DNA from: Lineus longissimus
Lineage: Eukaryota > Nemertea > Pilidiophora > Heteronemertea > Lineidae
Assembly (NCBI RefSeq): GCF_910592395.1
Contig: NC_088308.1
Span: 1,798,001 to 1,862,000, forward strand
DNA: 64,000 bases
Reading direction: 5' to 3'
This document shows positions 21,450-35,697 of the stretch, one piece after another. Each line of letters begins with the position of its first letter. The first letter of the stretch is position 1. A model generated the notes under the pieces. That model had not been told where the DNA came from. It did not search any database and saw only the letters and a program-made list of their open reading frames with translations. A program made the position numbers and the translations under genes.

Positions 21450-23488
21450 TGTAGATACCTGGCTTCGATTGAGAATAGGAAGGCGATTGGTTCAAATTAG
21501 ACTGAGTTGAGGCACGTTATCCAATCAGGTAGATTGTGACTTGCTGGAAGCATTTTCGGAATGTTGTCTTCGTTTCTATTTTAGTTGTTCTGGAGTTTTG
21601 GTTGATATATATATAGTTGGATTCAATTGCATATTCATACATATGTAATACCTATAGGCTACATAACACACTTAATGCATTACTCTTTCAGTTTATTAAA
21701 GAAAAAGTACATCTTACGAAAATCGCATGAATGAGATTTCTTTTTTGAGAGGCGAAATATTAATGTAGTAAATATCATTAGTTTATAGATGGTCTCATTC
21801 ATAACTCATTCATGGTGCAGCAGAAAACATCGCATGTAATCAGGCCTCTTTGTGACTTATAGTACTCTTATGACTCATAGTTTCAAGTGTCCCATATCGC
21901 CCTCAGGATTCGGACCGGGCCGTTTAATCTCCTAATTCGATTGGCCTTTCTTGATAGGTGTCCTTTAAGCTACATATGAAGCTACTGGATCCTTTTTTAG
22001 CCGAACAGTTAGGGGGCTGCTCTATGTGCATGCACTCTTCGGGATCTACAAGATTTCAGATTGTGGTAATTCGTTGGTCAAACCATCTTTTAAAGCAATG
22101 ATACAATAAACGGACAACATAGGCTTATATAAACGGAGCTGGAGACGCATGCCAGCATTTGGGTAACCTTTTTAGTTTTGCGAAACGCGCCAAGTTGATG
22201 CAGATGGCAGCACTATCAACGGAGGTGATGTTCGTCAGTCCAGTCTTTAGGGAGACTGGTACTTGACGGCATTTCACTCGTCATGAACTAGATTTGGGTC
22301 GTTAGCTTCCGGTGTCCGGTGAGGTGTTTTTCACAAAGCTGGGTAACCTCGAGCCAGGTGAATAATCAGGAATACCAGAGCACATGGTATGGACAGCCCA
22401 TCCACTGTATGCACTGAAAAGGTATGGCTCGCCTCGGGTAAATCAACGAGGCCGGCTCCTCGACCCTCCGCTGCGCGGCGGATAAGGGTCGAGGTTACCT
22501 GGGCTATGGGTCTATAGCCCATGATCGTCGATACGACATATTACAGCGCATAACAGAATCCTGTTTTATCCCCCCGGACACTAACCTAGGACATGTTTTT
22601 CTAGCCTGGCTTGGCAAAAGTTCTGTACGCTCGGGGTGCCCAAGTTGAGGCTGGTCCCGGGGTAGAATGATTAGAGGTCGTCTTCAGGGCCTTTCAATCG
22701 TACGAATGACCTCTGCAACTACCCTGGCGCTGCCATGCAATATTGACGTCGGGCCATCGGGGGGGGGGGGGCAGTATACAGTGGTTCCATAGTTGAGGGA
22801 TGTAACTTCTGAACAGTACTGCATTTTTTATTACGTGTTTGTATCAGTTGTGACAACAAATTAGTGCCCAGCCCCCCCCCCCCCCCATCTCCCCCAGTTG
22901 TGAACTGTTTAGTCAGAGAATGGCTGGAGATGCAACGGACATAAATTTCGAATCTTACAATAAAAGAACCTAAGCTACACTGTCGCTACATGTAACGAGT
23001 AAATCATGTCTTCACGGCCGTCTGGTGTGACAGGAGGTTCAAATGGAAATGGTCAAAAACGTAAATTTACAAGACGACAACAACAATTTGTGGTTCGAAA
23101 TCTTTTGGGTTTTCTGACTTTTAAAGGCCGATCTAAATCATTTAGTCGTCGTATTCCATAACCAGTTAGCGCGATCTGTTTAACAGTTTTCAGGCGTTTT
23201 TCCCCAGGCGGACGTAGCCTCTACTGGCCATAACGAACTAACATGCACGAGCAAAAAAGACCACGTGGTCGCATACCACATGTTCTTTTGTTCCTTGTGC
23301 CTATACTATATATTCAGGTTTATTTCGTTGACATGCAACACGACTTCCTCTCCAACTGGTGTGTAAGTGAATATGGCCTATGTTGACCAAATACAAAGTT
23401 ATTACTATGAACCACTTCATCCTTTTGCATAAATTTTTTTTCTTTTTAGTTGGCTTTGTTGTTGCCTCTCCATTTGAACTGAACTGTG
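21450..23488. other. Head-to-head intergenic interval between Mhc and MEI1-like gene
   Basis: About 2 kb with no supported coding exon. It holds two adjacent hairpins (22458-22494 and 22500-22521), a G13 run (22759-22771) and a C15 run (22872-22886) that could pair. A short open frame from the ATG at 23008 (basic, KRKFTRRQQQF) could be a 5' exon of the MEI1-like gene, but no good donor was found. Confidence 0.5.
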
Positions 23489-26400
23489 ATGGATTGTTCA
23501 TCCATCCTGCCTGCCCTGCAGTCTCATCCCCAACATGATCCCAGGTGGCTGCAGCCAGGCTCCAGACAGGGCAGCATCATTTGCTTGGCATGTTTGACCG
23601 AGATGCTTGAAGACAAGGAACTCATTGGTGTCAAAACGAAGATTGTCCTTGTAGAGTTGGTCTCGGTTCTTGGTCATGATGCTGTCATACGCTTACTTGG
23701 AGAGAATGTTCCTGTCCATGTTCATATTGCTATGATTTTGTTAGGTGAGGGCAACCTTAAAGTTAAGTGTGTGGATGTTAACTCACTCTAAAAGTTACCA
23801 AACTTTTACCATGAACGTCCAAAGTGAAATGTATCACTGAAGCGTTCAAAGTCAAACATAATAGTTGTGCATTTTCAGAAACAGTAGCTGAAAAAGTAAC
23901 ACTGATTTTTGAAATGTTGTTTATTGTCAAAGTTGCATCTCTACATTTCAGAGTACTTATGGCATGAAGATGACTCTCTTGCTTGTCTCGCTGTTGAAGG
24001 TATGGCTCAATCAGGAATAAGAAATGGAAGAAATACAAATGTACAATTTTCTCTCTTTGAAATTTGTGTTTCATGAGGTTACTGAAGACCTTCTGTTAAA
24101 TGACTTTAGAAGTTTTGCACTTGCAGCTGCTTAGGCTTTGAATTTAATAGCCCAGCTTGAGTTTAGGCTATCTACACATCTTATTTCATGTCTGTTTTGC
24201 AGCATTAGTGCAACTTCTTGGAGCATTTGGGTCAAAAGATCTATTGTCTGAAGTCCTTGAAAATCTCACAGGAATGGTATGTATTACTTTAAAACAGGGG
24301 CAGCTTCTCTTCTCTATCATCAGTAGGACAGGTGAGGAGATTAAATGAAGCAGTTAAATTCAGAGTTTTTATTCAAAACTCTGACATGACACGTACATCG
24401 TAGAAATTAAAAAATTTAAAGAAGTCTGTAAACTCCGGGTGTAAACACCAGTTTGTCTTAAATATTAAACTTGCTGAGTTGGCTGTGAAAAAGTCCAGGC
24501 ATTGCTTTCAGACGCCTTCACCCAGGCACTTGTTTGAAGGCACATAGTACTGATCAATTTCTTCTTGACAGAAAAGAAGTTAATGTTGGCTGTCTGTAGC
24601 CATAGCACTGCCTACAGTGAATACTCCTGCCTACACCTTCTAAGTTTACATTAGGCATTACAAGATTTCACACCCAGTGTATGTAGGCAAACTGAACAGG
24701 TATGCAGTCCGACTGAAACATGATAACAACTTTGCAGGGAAGCAGGCACCTGTACATCTCTACTTTTTATAGTGTTACTTCTTTGTACTGAGAGCTGTGT
24801 TAATGTATGTGGTATGATTGATAAGGTTTTACTGTCCAGAGCCTTGTGGCCTCGTGGCTTGCTAGATCATACGTATAAAGAGCCTGAGAGGTCCCTTTTT
24901 TAAACTATCGTCCTGTGCTTTAAAATTTGTTTTGCACATCAGGTTCTGGCCTCCTTTCATCCACTTAACTTCAACTGCAAACTTGCCCTGTAACGCTGTC
25001 AGTGTGCCACAGGTTATGTCAATTGAAGCATTTGGAACAATGTGAACTGAGTAGAGCCTTCTTTCATGAATACCCTTGAACTCTCAACAGAACTTGTAAC
25101 CTGATATTAACCCCAATTTTCAGTGACCTTATCCAAATTGCAGCTTTGGGAACAATATGAATTCAGTTGTTGAACTTAATCTTTACATTAAACTTTTCAC
25201 ATGAAAACATAGCTTCACTCATATGTGTTGTAAGACAAGGCAGTGAGGCCCTCTGTTAAGGTCAAGGCTTTCCTCACCAGACTCGTGTAACGGGATATGC
25301 TACCTATATTATGCTGCCTCATTGAGCTTTCCTGATCCTTGTAGTAGGCTTAATAGATGTACATGTATCCTCCGCCTACGTGTTGTGCAGGTTCATCCAG
25401 ACATTCCATTCTTAAGATGGCAAATGGTGCATGAACTCTTAGGGTGCGTTTCAATTCAAGCACTGCAAAGATTACAGAACATTGGTTATTTTACTCTCTA
25501 CCTTATTGATTGGCAAGATGGGTGAAGTAAATTATACTTCTTTTCATGATGTTGGGTTACTTATCTGCTTAACTATCTACTATTATATATCAATCTGGAC
25601 CATTGAGAAATGCTTGACTTCACTCTTGGCCAATATCAGTTGAACACAGAATATATTCCTGATATTTCTTTTTAGTGCATTGATCAAATAACCTACAAGA
25701 GAAATTTGCCCGCGTTCCATTTTCTTGGGAAGCTTCTGCAGAAGATACCAGTGGTGGTGAAGCTGATCTTTCAGATACATGGTAAGCATAGCTGGTTTTT
25801 CTGCACTAAGAACCGAAGTAGCTTTCTTCAATGCAAAAGGTATATCATACATCTGTACAGGTACAACTATTTTCTCTCTAGGGCCTAGCATACACAGTAC
25901 AGGTAAGCATCCCAATGGACCCATTGTACCTTTCTATTATGTAAAGTAACAGGTCTTTCTAACATAATGTGCGCATTCCTGAAAACTTGGTGCTTTCGTA
26001 TGCTTTGCTTCACATTTGCCATCATCATGAAAATCCACCTTCTGTTATAAGATGAATAATGCTTGGTAAGCCCTCTGATCTTTAACATTATTGCAGGTGA
26101 AATAATTCCTAACCATGTGCAAGCTAACCAGATGGACCGAAAGCTTTTGCCTTTAAGCCCCATGGTGGTCCTCTGCAGAGGCAGAATGCACCCTGCTCTT
26201 TCTTGCTACATAATTAATATGGACGGAATATCATTCCTTTTACATACCCCATCTAAGATTGATGTAAGACCAAGGAAAGGGTTTTATCAGTACCTCATCC
26301 TTCAGGAAATTCTATACCCAAGAAAGCCAACAAATCATTACAGTTGCCGCTAAGGGGGCTTGTAACCCCCAGAGCCCCTCCCATGGATCTGCCCGGTTTT

Positions 26401-29400
26401 ATGATTTTCCTCGCTAAACCCAATAGACTATACTCGCTATAACTTATAAAAAAAGTCGAACTTCATGTACGGTAATTGAAGAGCTGACATTCTTCGATGG
26501 AACTCTTTAAGTTAGTAAGTTTCTTTTGTAATCTTGTCAAAATGTTGGAGCACTAACAAACTTTTGCTTGAAAAAACATATTTCATGAAAGCTTCATCGG
26601 ACTTTACATGTTCTACATGTATCATGTGAGCAGGCAAACGGCATCTTCCATCTTTCAGGGTGTAGCCAGCTACCTGTATCAGATCATACTTGTTTGCAGG
26701 AGCAACATTCTCAGCTATAATAAGCAACTGGGAGATATACGATAGGTTTATGTTTAACCTTCAGAGGTTAGGGCAAGCTGCATTTGTGACTGGTTTAGGT
26801 GAATAGACTTCTTGAGGAAGGTATTATTGCTGCTTGGATGGGGTTTCAGGGCTGCCCGATGTCTAGGCCTAACTTATCTCTAGGCCTTATGTTTAACCTT
26901 TTTATTTCCACATCCATCATTCACAAACACAGTCTGCATTAACTCATGTTACATGAGTTGGTACATGGAGTTAGGGAGCAGCTCAAAATTGGTCGAAGCC
27001 TAAAAAGCTTGAACATTTTCTTCCTGAGGGGCGGGGGTCATCGGTTTTACCATCCAATCTTTTGATAAATATTGAGGCTTCATCATATTTTATCATCTTC
27101 CCTTCCAAGCCAGAGAGCATTGTCTCTGCCATCCACTATGATATTTCATTCAGAAACTGGGGGTGGAGTTTTTCATGATGATAACAACTGCCCTCTGTGA
27201 TAGAACACTTGACAGTGCCACTGCCAGTTTGATGGGTTTTATTGACATGATTCATGAAAAGAGAATGGCTTGACGCAGTGATTTGCTCATCTGTTTTCTA
27301 AGTGATCGGCCAAGATGCCAAAGGATGAAGAAGTCGAAAATGATGCAGGAAATGCCCCCTTGAAGATTATTGGAGATGTCAAGCAACAAAGATATTGTTC
27401 GTTTACTTGTGAAGTAGACTGTAGTGTGGGAGTGTTTATCATGACTCGGCAATGTTTCTGTCTTCAGTTCATGCATACCTGGTTAGGAACCAGTTCACTG
27501 GCTAGGCCTACCGGTAATTCATAACCAAGTAAAAAAGATACTTGCCATTTTTAATGGTAGAGCAAAGTCTTCCTAGTCTGCAGCCAGTTGGAGTCACTGT
27601 CCTGGGATAGTTCAGGTTGAGGAGATTTAGTTTTCACTACAGTAATGAAAGGCAACTGTTCTTGCCATGCCAAATCCAATGGAGCTGTCTAAAAAAATTA
27701 TATCTTTGCAGGAACCTTTCTGGATTATGTCTGCTCTGGCCTGTCGGAATCTGACGAAGCTGTCCAGTCAGCGTTAATCTATGTTCTCAACCATTTCTAT
27801 CAGCCAGGATGCATACAGGGTGTGTCACCGTATGTCCACAAAGCTGTTGTGGAGAATTTACCAAAAATGATCATTACAACAAACCAACAAGATTTGCAGA
27901 TGAACATCATTGGTGAGCATTGGCAGAAAGGTGACATGGTCTATAGTGGTCGAGCTCTTTGACTCCTCTAACTAACACATCAAACTGGAAATATTTGGCC
28001 ATAAGATCCATTGAGCTGGAATACCAGTTTTTCAAGTTGGTATCCAACCATTGTGGCATGCTAGAAATTACTCACACTCATTAATCTTTTAAAGAATGTA
28101 TGCTCTTTTTCACCACAGGTCTACTAAAGCTTGTTCTAAATGTGCCTCACTTGACTCAACAACTGATGTTGTCCAACGGCGATGACACCACTCTGGCAGC
28201 TGGACTGAAGAAGTTACTAATCTGTCATCGTGACATCCTGCAGATTGCTACAGTTCAGTGCATCTCCCAGGTGCTCACTCAGGACCAAGGATGTGCATAT
28301 GCTGACGACTTCCTACATGTAGATGTTGCAGGTTTGTGAAAAATGTTCCAGCTAATCACTTCAAACTGTGGGTATTGCCGCAATGTTCAAAGGGCACAAG
28401 ATCAGGGTCCTACTTCACACTCAAGGAACACATCCACTGTACGTATCCATGCTGTTTTACAAATAAGATGGCAGCACCTCCTAGACTGAGTCAAAGTGTA
28501 AACGGAGCCTGATAGTTTTCAAGCAAAGCTAGATACGGTACACAAGTTACAAGTTTGTTGTCCTCTTTCAGAGTTCCTGTTTGAGTCCCTAGCAACCACA
28601 AATGAAGTCCTACTGGGCTCCATTCTCTGTTGTCTACTCCAGTTTACAGACAGTGAAATCTTCTTCAAGAATCATCACAGTGTCTATGGTAAGTTTGCTT
28701 TTCTTAAGATCATAATTGATAACTTGAACTGCACATTGTAGCTTGTACTACCTGTAGTTCTTGAGGAACTTGAATCCATCCTGTCAGACTTGATGTTATT
28801 AGTGACAAATAAACATGAGGGCAAATTGACAAATGTCTACTCAAGGTTAAAGTAGCTTAACGGTCATCTCTTTCAGCTTTTATCCTTTTTGCCTCACATG
28901 ACAAGCGCTTGTACTATTTCAGGTTTGGAGTCAATACTTCGTGGGACTGAACAGGCCTTGAGGCTGAGGAATCCACAGACTGTGACACCTGCAATGAAAT
29001 TGTTGGCCATCCTTCTTGACAAGTGAGTTTTTGACATCAGAATGGCCCTTGGAGACGGTGCATTCTCATATGAGCACCATTACACCAAGCGGGGAAAAAT
29101 CAAGCTACATTTTGCAAGTTTCCACTTTCAGGCACCCTCCTGGTATTTCTTTATTCAGCAATGCAGCAATGCTGGCACAGGCTATCCAGTTGATCACCGA
29201 TGGTATCAAGTTCAGCCAACCGACCGTGGCACAGCAAGCTATCAGGGCCTTGCAGCATGTGATCAAGTAAGTTAGAGAGACTGGACTCCTTGGCCTGGGC
29301 AGGTAACCAGTCTTGAAGAAGGACTACTGATGTAGAACATGTGCTGTAACATGCACGAGAAAGTCCACCGAAGTCTGCAGGGTCCAGTCCTTCTGGCGTG

Positions 29401-32400
29401 GCTAACAATCAGGACCCTTGGCAAATCAGTAATCTGTGTCAACTTACTTTTCGTTTATACTTATCACTTTGTACGCTATTAAACTCAATAAATGTGTTGC
29501 TGTTTTTGCAGACATTGTCCAAAAGGTGGCGCTCCCCAACCGAATCTGCTTCTGCCCTTACAATATCTGAAACAGCAGGCGGTCACCATGCTCAATGATG
29601 TCACCAATGAGAAGAAAAGGAAAGGTGTCGTGAAGAGAAGAGATCGTAACGGTGGTCAGAGAATACAGGTGAAGTTGGAGGAAACATTGGACCAGATGGT
29701 CATGGTCTTGGTCTCTGTCTCCAAGTGAGTAGATTGAGCTCCACTGAGTGATTGTGCATTGTCTGCTGAGCTGTTACAAAGGTTGAAGGCCTAGGTTTTA
29801 CCCTTGGAAGAGTCTCTGTATGTCTGAGCAAATCCTACCTGTGTACAGAAGTGTCAAAGCACACAGCTGGCAGAGATGGTCTTGCAAAAGCTAGTCCTAG
29901 CTAATAGACTCTCCTTGAGTCGAGCTTCCATCGAATTGAGCTTCCAAGAATAAGATTAAGGCCCATGTAGGTCAACACTAAAAGGAATTTTATGTCTTTC
30001 AGGTATGTTTGTGAATGTCTAGAAGAACCTCGCCTTGACCTCATTTCCAGTGCTCCTGTTAGTCTTGGCAGCGATGCTTCGGCTGAGGCCTTGACTACAG
30101 CAGGCCTGGCAGAGTTCCTCGTCCTAGCAAGTGATGAGGTCTGTTTACCTCTTACAATGGTATGTTCTCCTGCTTTGACATTTTACTAATTGCAGAGTTT
30201 GTTTTGAGTAATAACCCGATGGTGTCCGAATATTTCCAATATGAAACCAACACAGTTTGCATCCAGCTAAAGACTTTGACCAGTGCACCCACCAGTATGT
30301 GTCCCTGTTGAATGTTTATTGTTTAGACAGAATGATTAATTTTTCTCTGGCTTCTGATCCAGTCGTCCTCTGTCTTTTATTTAAGATCTACTGTGAAGAA
30401 ACACCCAAAGTGCCAGTTCTCCAATCTGTCTACAGGTTCCTGTGTCTCCAGTACCACTTCAAACTACCCGTGATGCATTCGATATCGAAGAAGTATGCTG
30501 AAACTGAGTTCATTTGCTTTACATTAGAAACCAAGGGCAAATTCAGGTGAATTGAATTTCTCTCTCCCAGGTTGCTTATAAACCCCACCAAGAAAGTCTT
30601 GCGGCTTTTTGAAAATCACTTTCTGTCAAATTTGTCTTTGGCTGAGAGTTTGAGGTTCAATCTACATACTGGTATTGTGCTACCTTAAAGCAAGTGATGT
30701 GCTTCTTCACAGGGTAACTATTTACCTCCAGCTTTCATGAATTTTGCCCCTTGTAACTGATATGAAGATCTTTAAACCCTAGAATTCCTGGTATTAAATT
30801 TGTCTAGTCATTGATTCCAGAGACAAAAACCTGCAGGAAGATATAGAAGACTTCATGATGCATGTCTGCTCGGACCTATTCAGTGCCCATCATGGTTACA
30901 CTGACACCATGGCTTACAAGACTCAGCTGACACAGGGTTTGCCACATCTACAAGGTGAGCATGTTTCAAATAATGGCCTCTTTTACGTGTAACATTGCCT
31001 GCACACTGACAGGCATCTGTCGTAAAGCTTTTTACGACAGCTTTCGCTCTTAAAAGGGTGACATTAGACAGGGAAACGATATGCCAGACCTGGGAGTCCT
31101 AGTGAAAGACTCCTCTTGTCAGATTGCTTATATGTACTCATACCTCAATTCTTTTTCAGGCTGTACAGAAGATCTGTTGTCCTTGTTGTCCGAGACTGAT
31201 GATAATGAGTCAAGTTGGGTACAGTCGGCACAGATCATTTACATCAGTATCATGTTCTTTGAGGCCTATTACACTAACAGTTGCAGGTTAGAATAAGTCC
31301 TTTCATCAACGGGTATTGCCGGGCAGATATATATTGGGCCCTCCATGACTCTTGATTTTTACTTCATTCGTCCCTTTAATCAGAGTTACTCTTTCCTTAC
31401 TTATGGTTTGACAAATTGATTTGTTGCTTTCATAACCCTCCACTCCCTTCTCATAAACTCTCTTGCTGTGTGTGTGCGTACAACCCCTGCTCCATTGCAG
31501 ACAATGTCGTATAATACATGTATATAAAAACATGCTACGTATACTTTATATACGTACTTTATTTACAAAATGTTTCTCATGAATATTTCAGACTGTCGTC
31601 AGTCCCAGCCTCAGGTTACTGTGAATCCCTCTCCAACTTCATCCTCAGCAGGCATAACCTGTCGTCGGTACCTGACTACTCTTGGTGGCAGATAATGTTC
31701 CTGTGGGCCATGCTGACCAAGGGCGTCATAGGACAACAGAACACTTCATCCCATCATCAGCTCAAAGGTATGTAGGCCTACTGGTTAAAGCCCAATATAG
31801 AGCAGAATTCTTCATGGTGCTTTCCGACTCAAAGGGGTTAATCATCATCAAAGCAACTTATTAGACCAACTGAAGCATGTTTTTTTAAATCTCATAGATC
31901 TAACCTCTGTATTTCTGGCCCCTACCCAAAGCCTTTGATTTATTTTTCAGCACTCTCCGTCCTTGAGGATGTAGCTAATGATCGTACAGTTAGTGAGAGT
32001 TTGATAACAATGAGTGTTTCTCTGTTGACGTGGACTTTCTCAAACAGTGACTTGGCAGAGTTGGTCGGGACAAGGATGGTATGTTGAGTTCAGATAGAGA
32101 AGGGTTTCTTGTGACAACTGGATGATCCACCTAGCTTAGCTTCATTGTCTTTTGAATGAGTGCCAGAGCTTTACTGTTTCTGGTTATCTCTGAGTGAGAC
32201 AGAGGGGCAGGAGAAAGAGCCCAGACATGCTAAATTCTTAACAGCAGTCTGGCAGGCCTATCTGACGGGAAAAGAAAGGTTTGAAGGCCTCTGTAATTGG
32301 CTCTGGCATATCTGACACATTCCTTTTCCTTTTCAGTTAAAATTGTGGTTGAGTTCGACTGGCAGGGAAGACAAGGAGAACTACAATCAACTGGTGGCAT

Positions 32401-35400
32401 TGGTTATGGAAAATCAACTGTGTCTTCAGAGTTTATTGGTGAGATTGAGATTGAGGAATATTGTTGACCTGAGCTTGTTGTTTGTTTCGATATTCCTTGT
32501 TGAATGGAGTAAAAGCTTTTGAGTCAGATCATCTTGCCTTTGTAGGAGGAAATAGCCAAGTCTCGGCCACCACAGTACGTAGGCTTCCAGCCATAGTGAC
32601 TTGGTGACAGGTAAGGAGGTCACATACACTGTATATGAACAAAAGGATGAGAACTTTTCCAATTGTGACTCTTTTCAGGGTCTTGTCTCACTTGGTGAAG
32701 AAGACGTAACTGAGGCAGCCGTGAAACTCCTGAAGGCGACCCTCGAGAAGGGTTTGGAGGGGAACCCGGACACAACCACCTTCAGCGCCCTGGAGGAAAA
32801 TATCACCAGCACAACTCTGCAGATGTGCCTGGCGAGAAAAGACTGGGATGTGCCGAGTCATAACCTGGTGGCAATGTTCCAGATTCTTGCGCTGATCAAG
32901 AAACAGCATTGTGACTCAGTCAATCCGACCAGCGGGGACATGAAGCTTCTTTATCATGGTGAGATATTTCAAACGATGTGGTTGTCTTTCTTTTCTTGAT
33001 TATATTTTTGTGTGAGTTATCAGTGGACAAAATCTTGTCATATACTTTCAGCGTGTTGTATAATAAAGAAAGATACTACATCCGTGGGATTATGTGCTGC
33101 TGTTCTTGGTTACCTATGCTGTGTGCTGGTCCAGTCCAAGCTGCATAATGATATCCAAGGTAATTTTCGCCCCCCCCCCGAAAAAAGTTTTTTACGAACA
33201 AAAATCCTTTTTCCGTATCTTGATCATGCAAATTTTGTGAATGAATGCTAAAAACCCCAAAAGACACTCCAAACTCCACCCTAACCCACATATGGGTAAG
33301 AAGCTGTAAATGATTGATTGATTGACCTCGTATTTCAATTCATGCTGTCACTTCAGTGTCTATCTTCATCTCCCATTCTTTCCACCAGCTTCCAGTCTTC
33401 TCCTCACAGACAGTGAACTTCTTAACCAATTGCACCATCTCGTCACTTCATCCACGAACAAGGTTTCATCTTCATCTTGCATCATTCTGTCTGTCTTGTT
33501 GCTGCAACAACACAGTAACAAACTCAATGTGAGGACACATCTGTTTTCTGTTCTGAATCTCCTAAGTTCTTCCTGTTTGACTTCTTTCTGTTAAGGTTTT
33601 TCCTTCTTTTATGTTACTTCCTTTTTCCCCCAAATGTTCTTTTCATTTAACACTGTTAATGTCTTACGACCATTTCAATCTTTGGCATGGTTATTGCATA
33701 TAAACATCAAATACAAGACTTGCTGGAGAGCCATTCATAAGAGGTTAAATGTTGTATTTAATTGTGTCGCATATATTGGGTTAGCATCAACTTAGGCATT
33801 AGACACTTGGCTGTCAACCATTCTTTCTAATAACCCCACCCAGCATGTGGCTAGAGTTGTGTGAGCACTCTGTGTTCATGCAATGAGATAGCGAGCCTCA
33901 CTATTAACGGTGTCCTTTTCCTTACATTCATTTTTAGGTATGCTCGCATACCCAGGACGCCATCGAATTACTTGACCTCACGGGCATGATATCCTCAAGG
34001 AACGTCACATCTCAGGCTGCAGTCCTCTGCCTGTGCAGCAGTTACTTCACCACGGATTGTAGAACTAATGTCTTGACCATCAGGGGGATAAAGTCAGGCG
34101 CAGAGCCTCATCCCAAAGATCTACCGTGGCTTATTGACTCATACCACATCAGGATATTCCAGATTTGTCTACAGCAGGTCATTGCACTGGTAAGTGTTTG
34201 TGAAATAGGCTGACAACTGACATTGCTGATTGATCTGCGACATCTCTCTACTAAAGACGAGATACCCTAAACGGTCTTTGTTCACTTTCTGGTATGTCGG
34301 AATAGCTTACCAGAGAACAATCGTAGGGAATGAAAAAAAGCTGTTTACCATTGGAAGTTGCCATTAGTCATCCAATTTTGAGTGTCTAATGAATATGTTT
34401 CTTTCAGGGTGGTGATTTTGTCTGCCATTTCGCCCTTGACTGCATGAAGAATCTGATTTGCTGCCTAATGCGCAGTAGGAAGGAATTGGGTGAGCCTCAG
34501 ACAGATCTGATACAAATAATACCCAACAATGATGCTTACATGTATACTTAAGTTAGATAGGCTTCCTATCTTGCAATGCTTCCAGTCCATGACAGGCCAT
34601 CATAAAACTTCATCAATGTTTAAGTGGTTCTGTGATTGTTGGCATGCCTGGTGACTGTCTCAAGTTGCAGTTGTGTGTGACACACTTCTGAACTCTTTTT
34701 CAGGTAGGCGTATTCTAAACCATCCCTGGAATTCGTTTATGATAGAGCTGGCATTAGATCCACCAGATACTACAGTGGGCATGGCATTTCTGTGGCCACA
34801 TCTGCTTGAAATGGTTAGTTGATTGCTATGCTACTGAAAGTAGACAGGTGGTTCCCACTATCAGTATCGCAAATTATCAAGTTCGAGTATCATGTCTGAA
34901 GTCGCCAGTTTATTGGCCCCCATAAAAAACGCAGTGATGCCAGCCGTTGTTTTTTGAGCAGATGCTGAAGAAGTCAGCACAATATCACTGTTGATTGTCA
35001 CAGCAGCACTGACCTCCAAAGTCTATGACTTCACTAAGCCATTGGTCCTTTCCCCAGGACAAAGGGCAAGGTGGTACCAACAATGGACAGCCGGTAGTTG
35101 TCTGTCGGTTCTAATTCACACAACATATTTTACAGTTGGCTGATGGTTCTTCTCTGCCTTTGCTCCTGACCGATCGTCTCAGTAATGATATCATACAGAG
35201 GATTCTAGGTCACGCTGAAGACGGGCCGAACGCAGACATGATCGCTTCACTTGTCATTCTTATGGAAAAGGTAGGCAAGGTGGTATCGATTTGCCCTGAT
35301 TCATTTCTGTTGAGTAGACTTGCTCTGATGTATCTAAGAGACTGGTATACAGCACTCACCTGAGCTTGACTTGGATGACCATGTTATAAAGACGATAGTA

Positions 35401-35603
35401 TGTAAAGAAGAGAAAATTTCATTTCATTTGTGCACTTTCTCTATTTACAGCTGCTGACATGCGCATGGTACCACATCAGCGATGAAAAGAGACTTGAGCT
35501 AGAGACAAAGCTGAAGCAGTTGCAACCTCTCAAGGAACGATACCGGCTGAACTCAACAAAGAAGGCTTGGTCCTTACTCTTAAAGTTGTCTGTGGAGGCA
35601 TGA
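23489..35603 (+). CDS. MEI1: MEI1-like meiotic protein (about 1,200 aa, about 25 exons)
   Basis: Exons: 23489-23744, 23952-23999, 24203-24276, 25676-25781, 27712-27912, 28119-28331, 28572-28688, 28923-29022, 29132-29266, 29512-29724, 30003-30159, 30363-30492, 30821-30954, 31160-31286, 31592-31767, 31951-32078, 32337-32438, 32679-32958, 33052-33159, 33389-33462, 33938-34189, 34408-34489, 34704-34813, 35136-35270, 35451-35603. Phases agree at every junction but one: 30159 to 30363 is out of phase unless the donor at 30131 is used. The product is a long alpha-helical, Leu-rich repeat (ARM/HEAT-like) protein with no catalytic motif. Overall length, exon number and segments such as HDPRWL, CLACLTEMLED and EFLFESLATTNEVLLGSILC recall MEI1, which in vertebrates is needed for meiotic double-strand breaks. 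The family name rests on memory, not a search. The first exon is uncertain; the ATG at 23489 may be internal. Poly(A) signal AATAAA at 36056. Confidence 0.68.
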
Positions 35604-35697
35604 ATGAAGACTTGACATGGGGCCATGTGTTATGTGCATGTACATGTCCATCTTTGGTATCTTCCTGAGCCGAGGGAAAAGGGTTCAAGTGACATTT

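Noticed and set aside
25391-25440. MEI1-like exon (VHPDIPFLRWQMVHELL)
   Set aside because: Plausible acceptor but weak donor; exons 24203-24276 and 25676-25781 are in phase without it.
26094-26353. Additional MEI1-like exon starting after GCAG at 26093
   Set aside because: The neighbouring exons 25676-25781 and 27712-27912 already join in phase, and this frame has no good donor.
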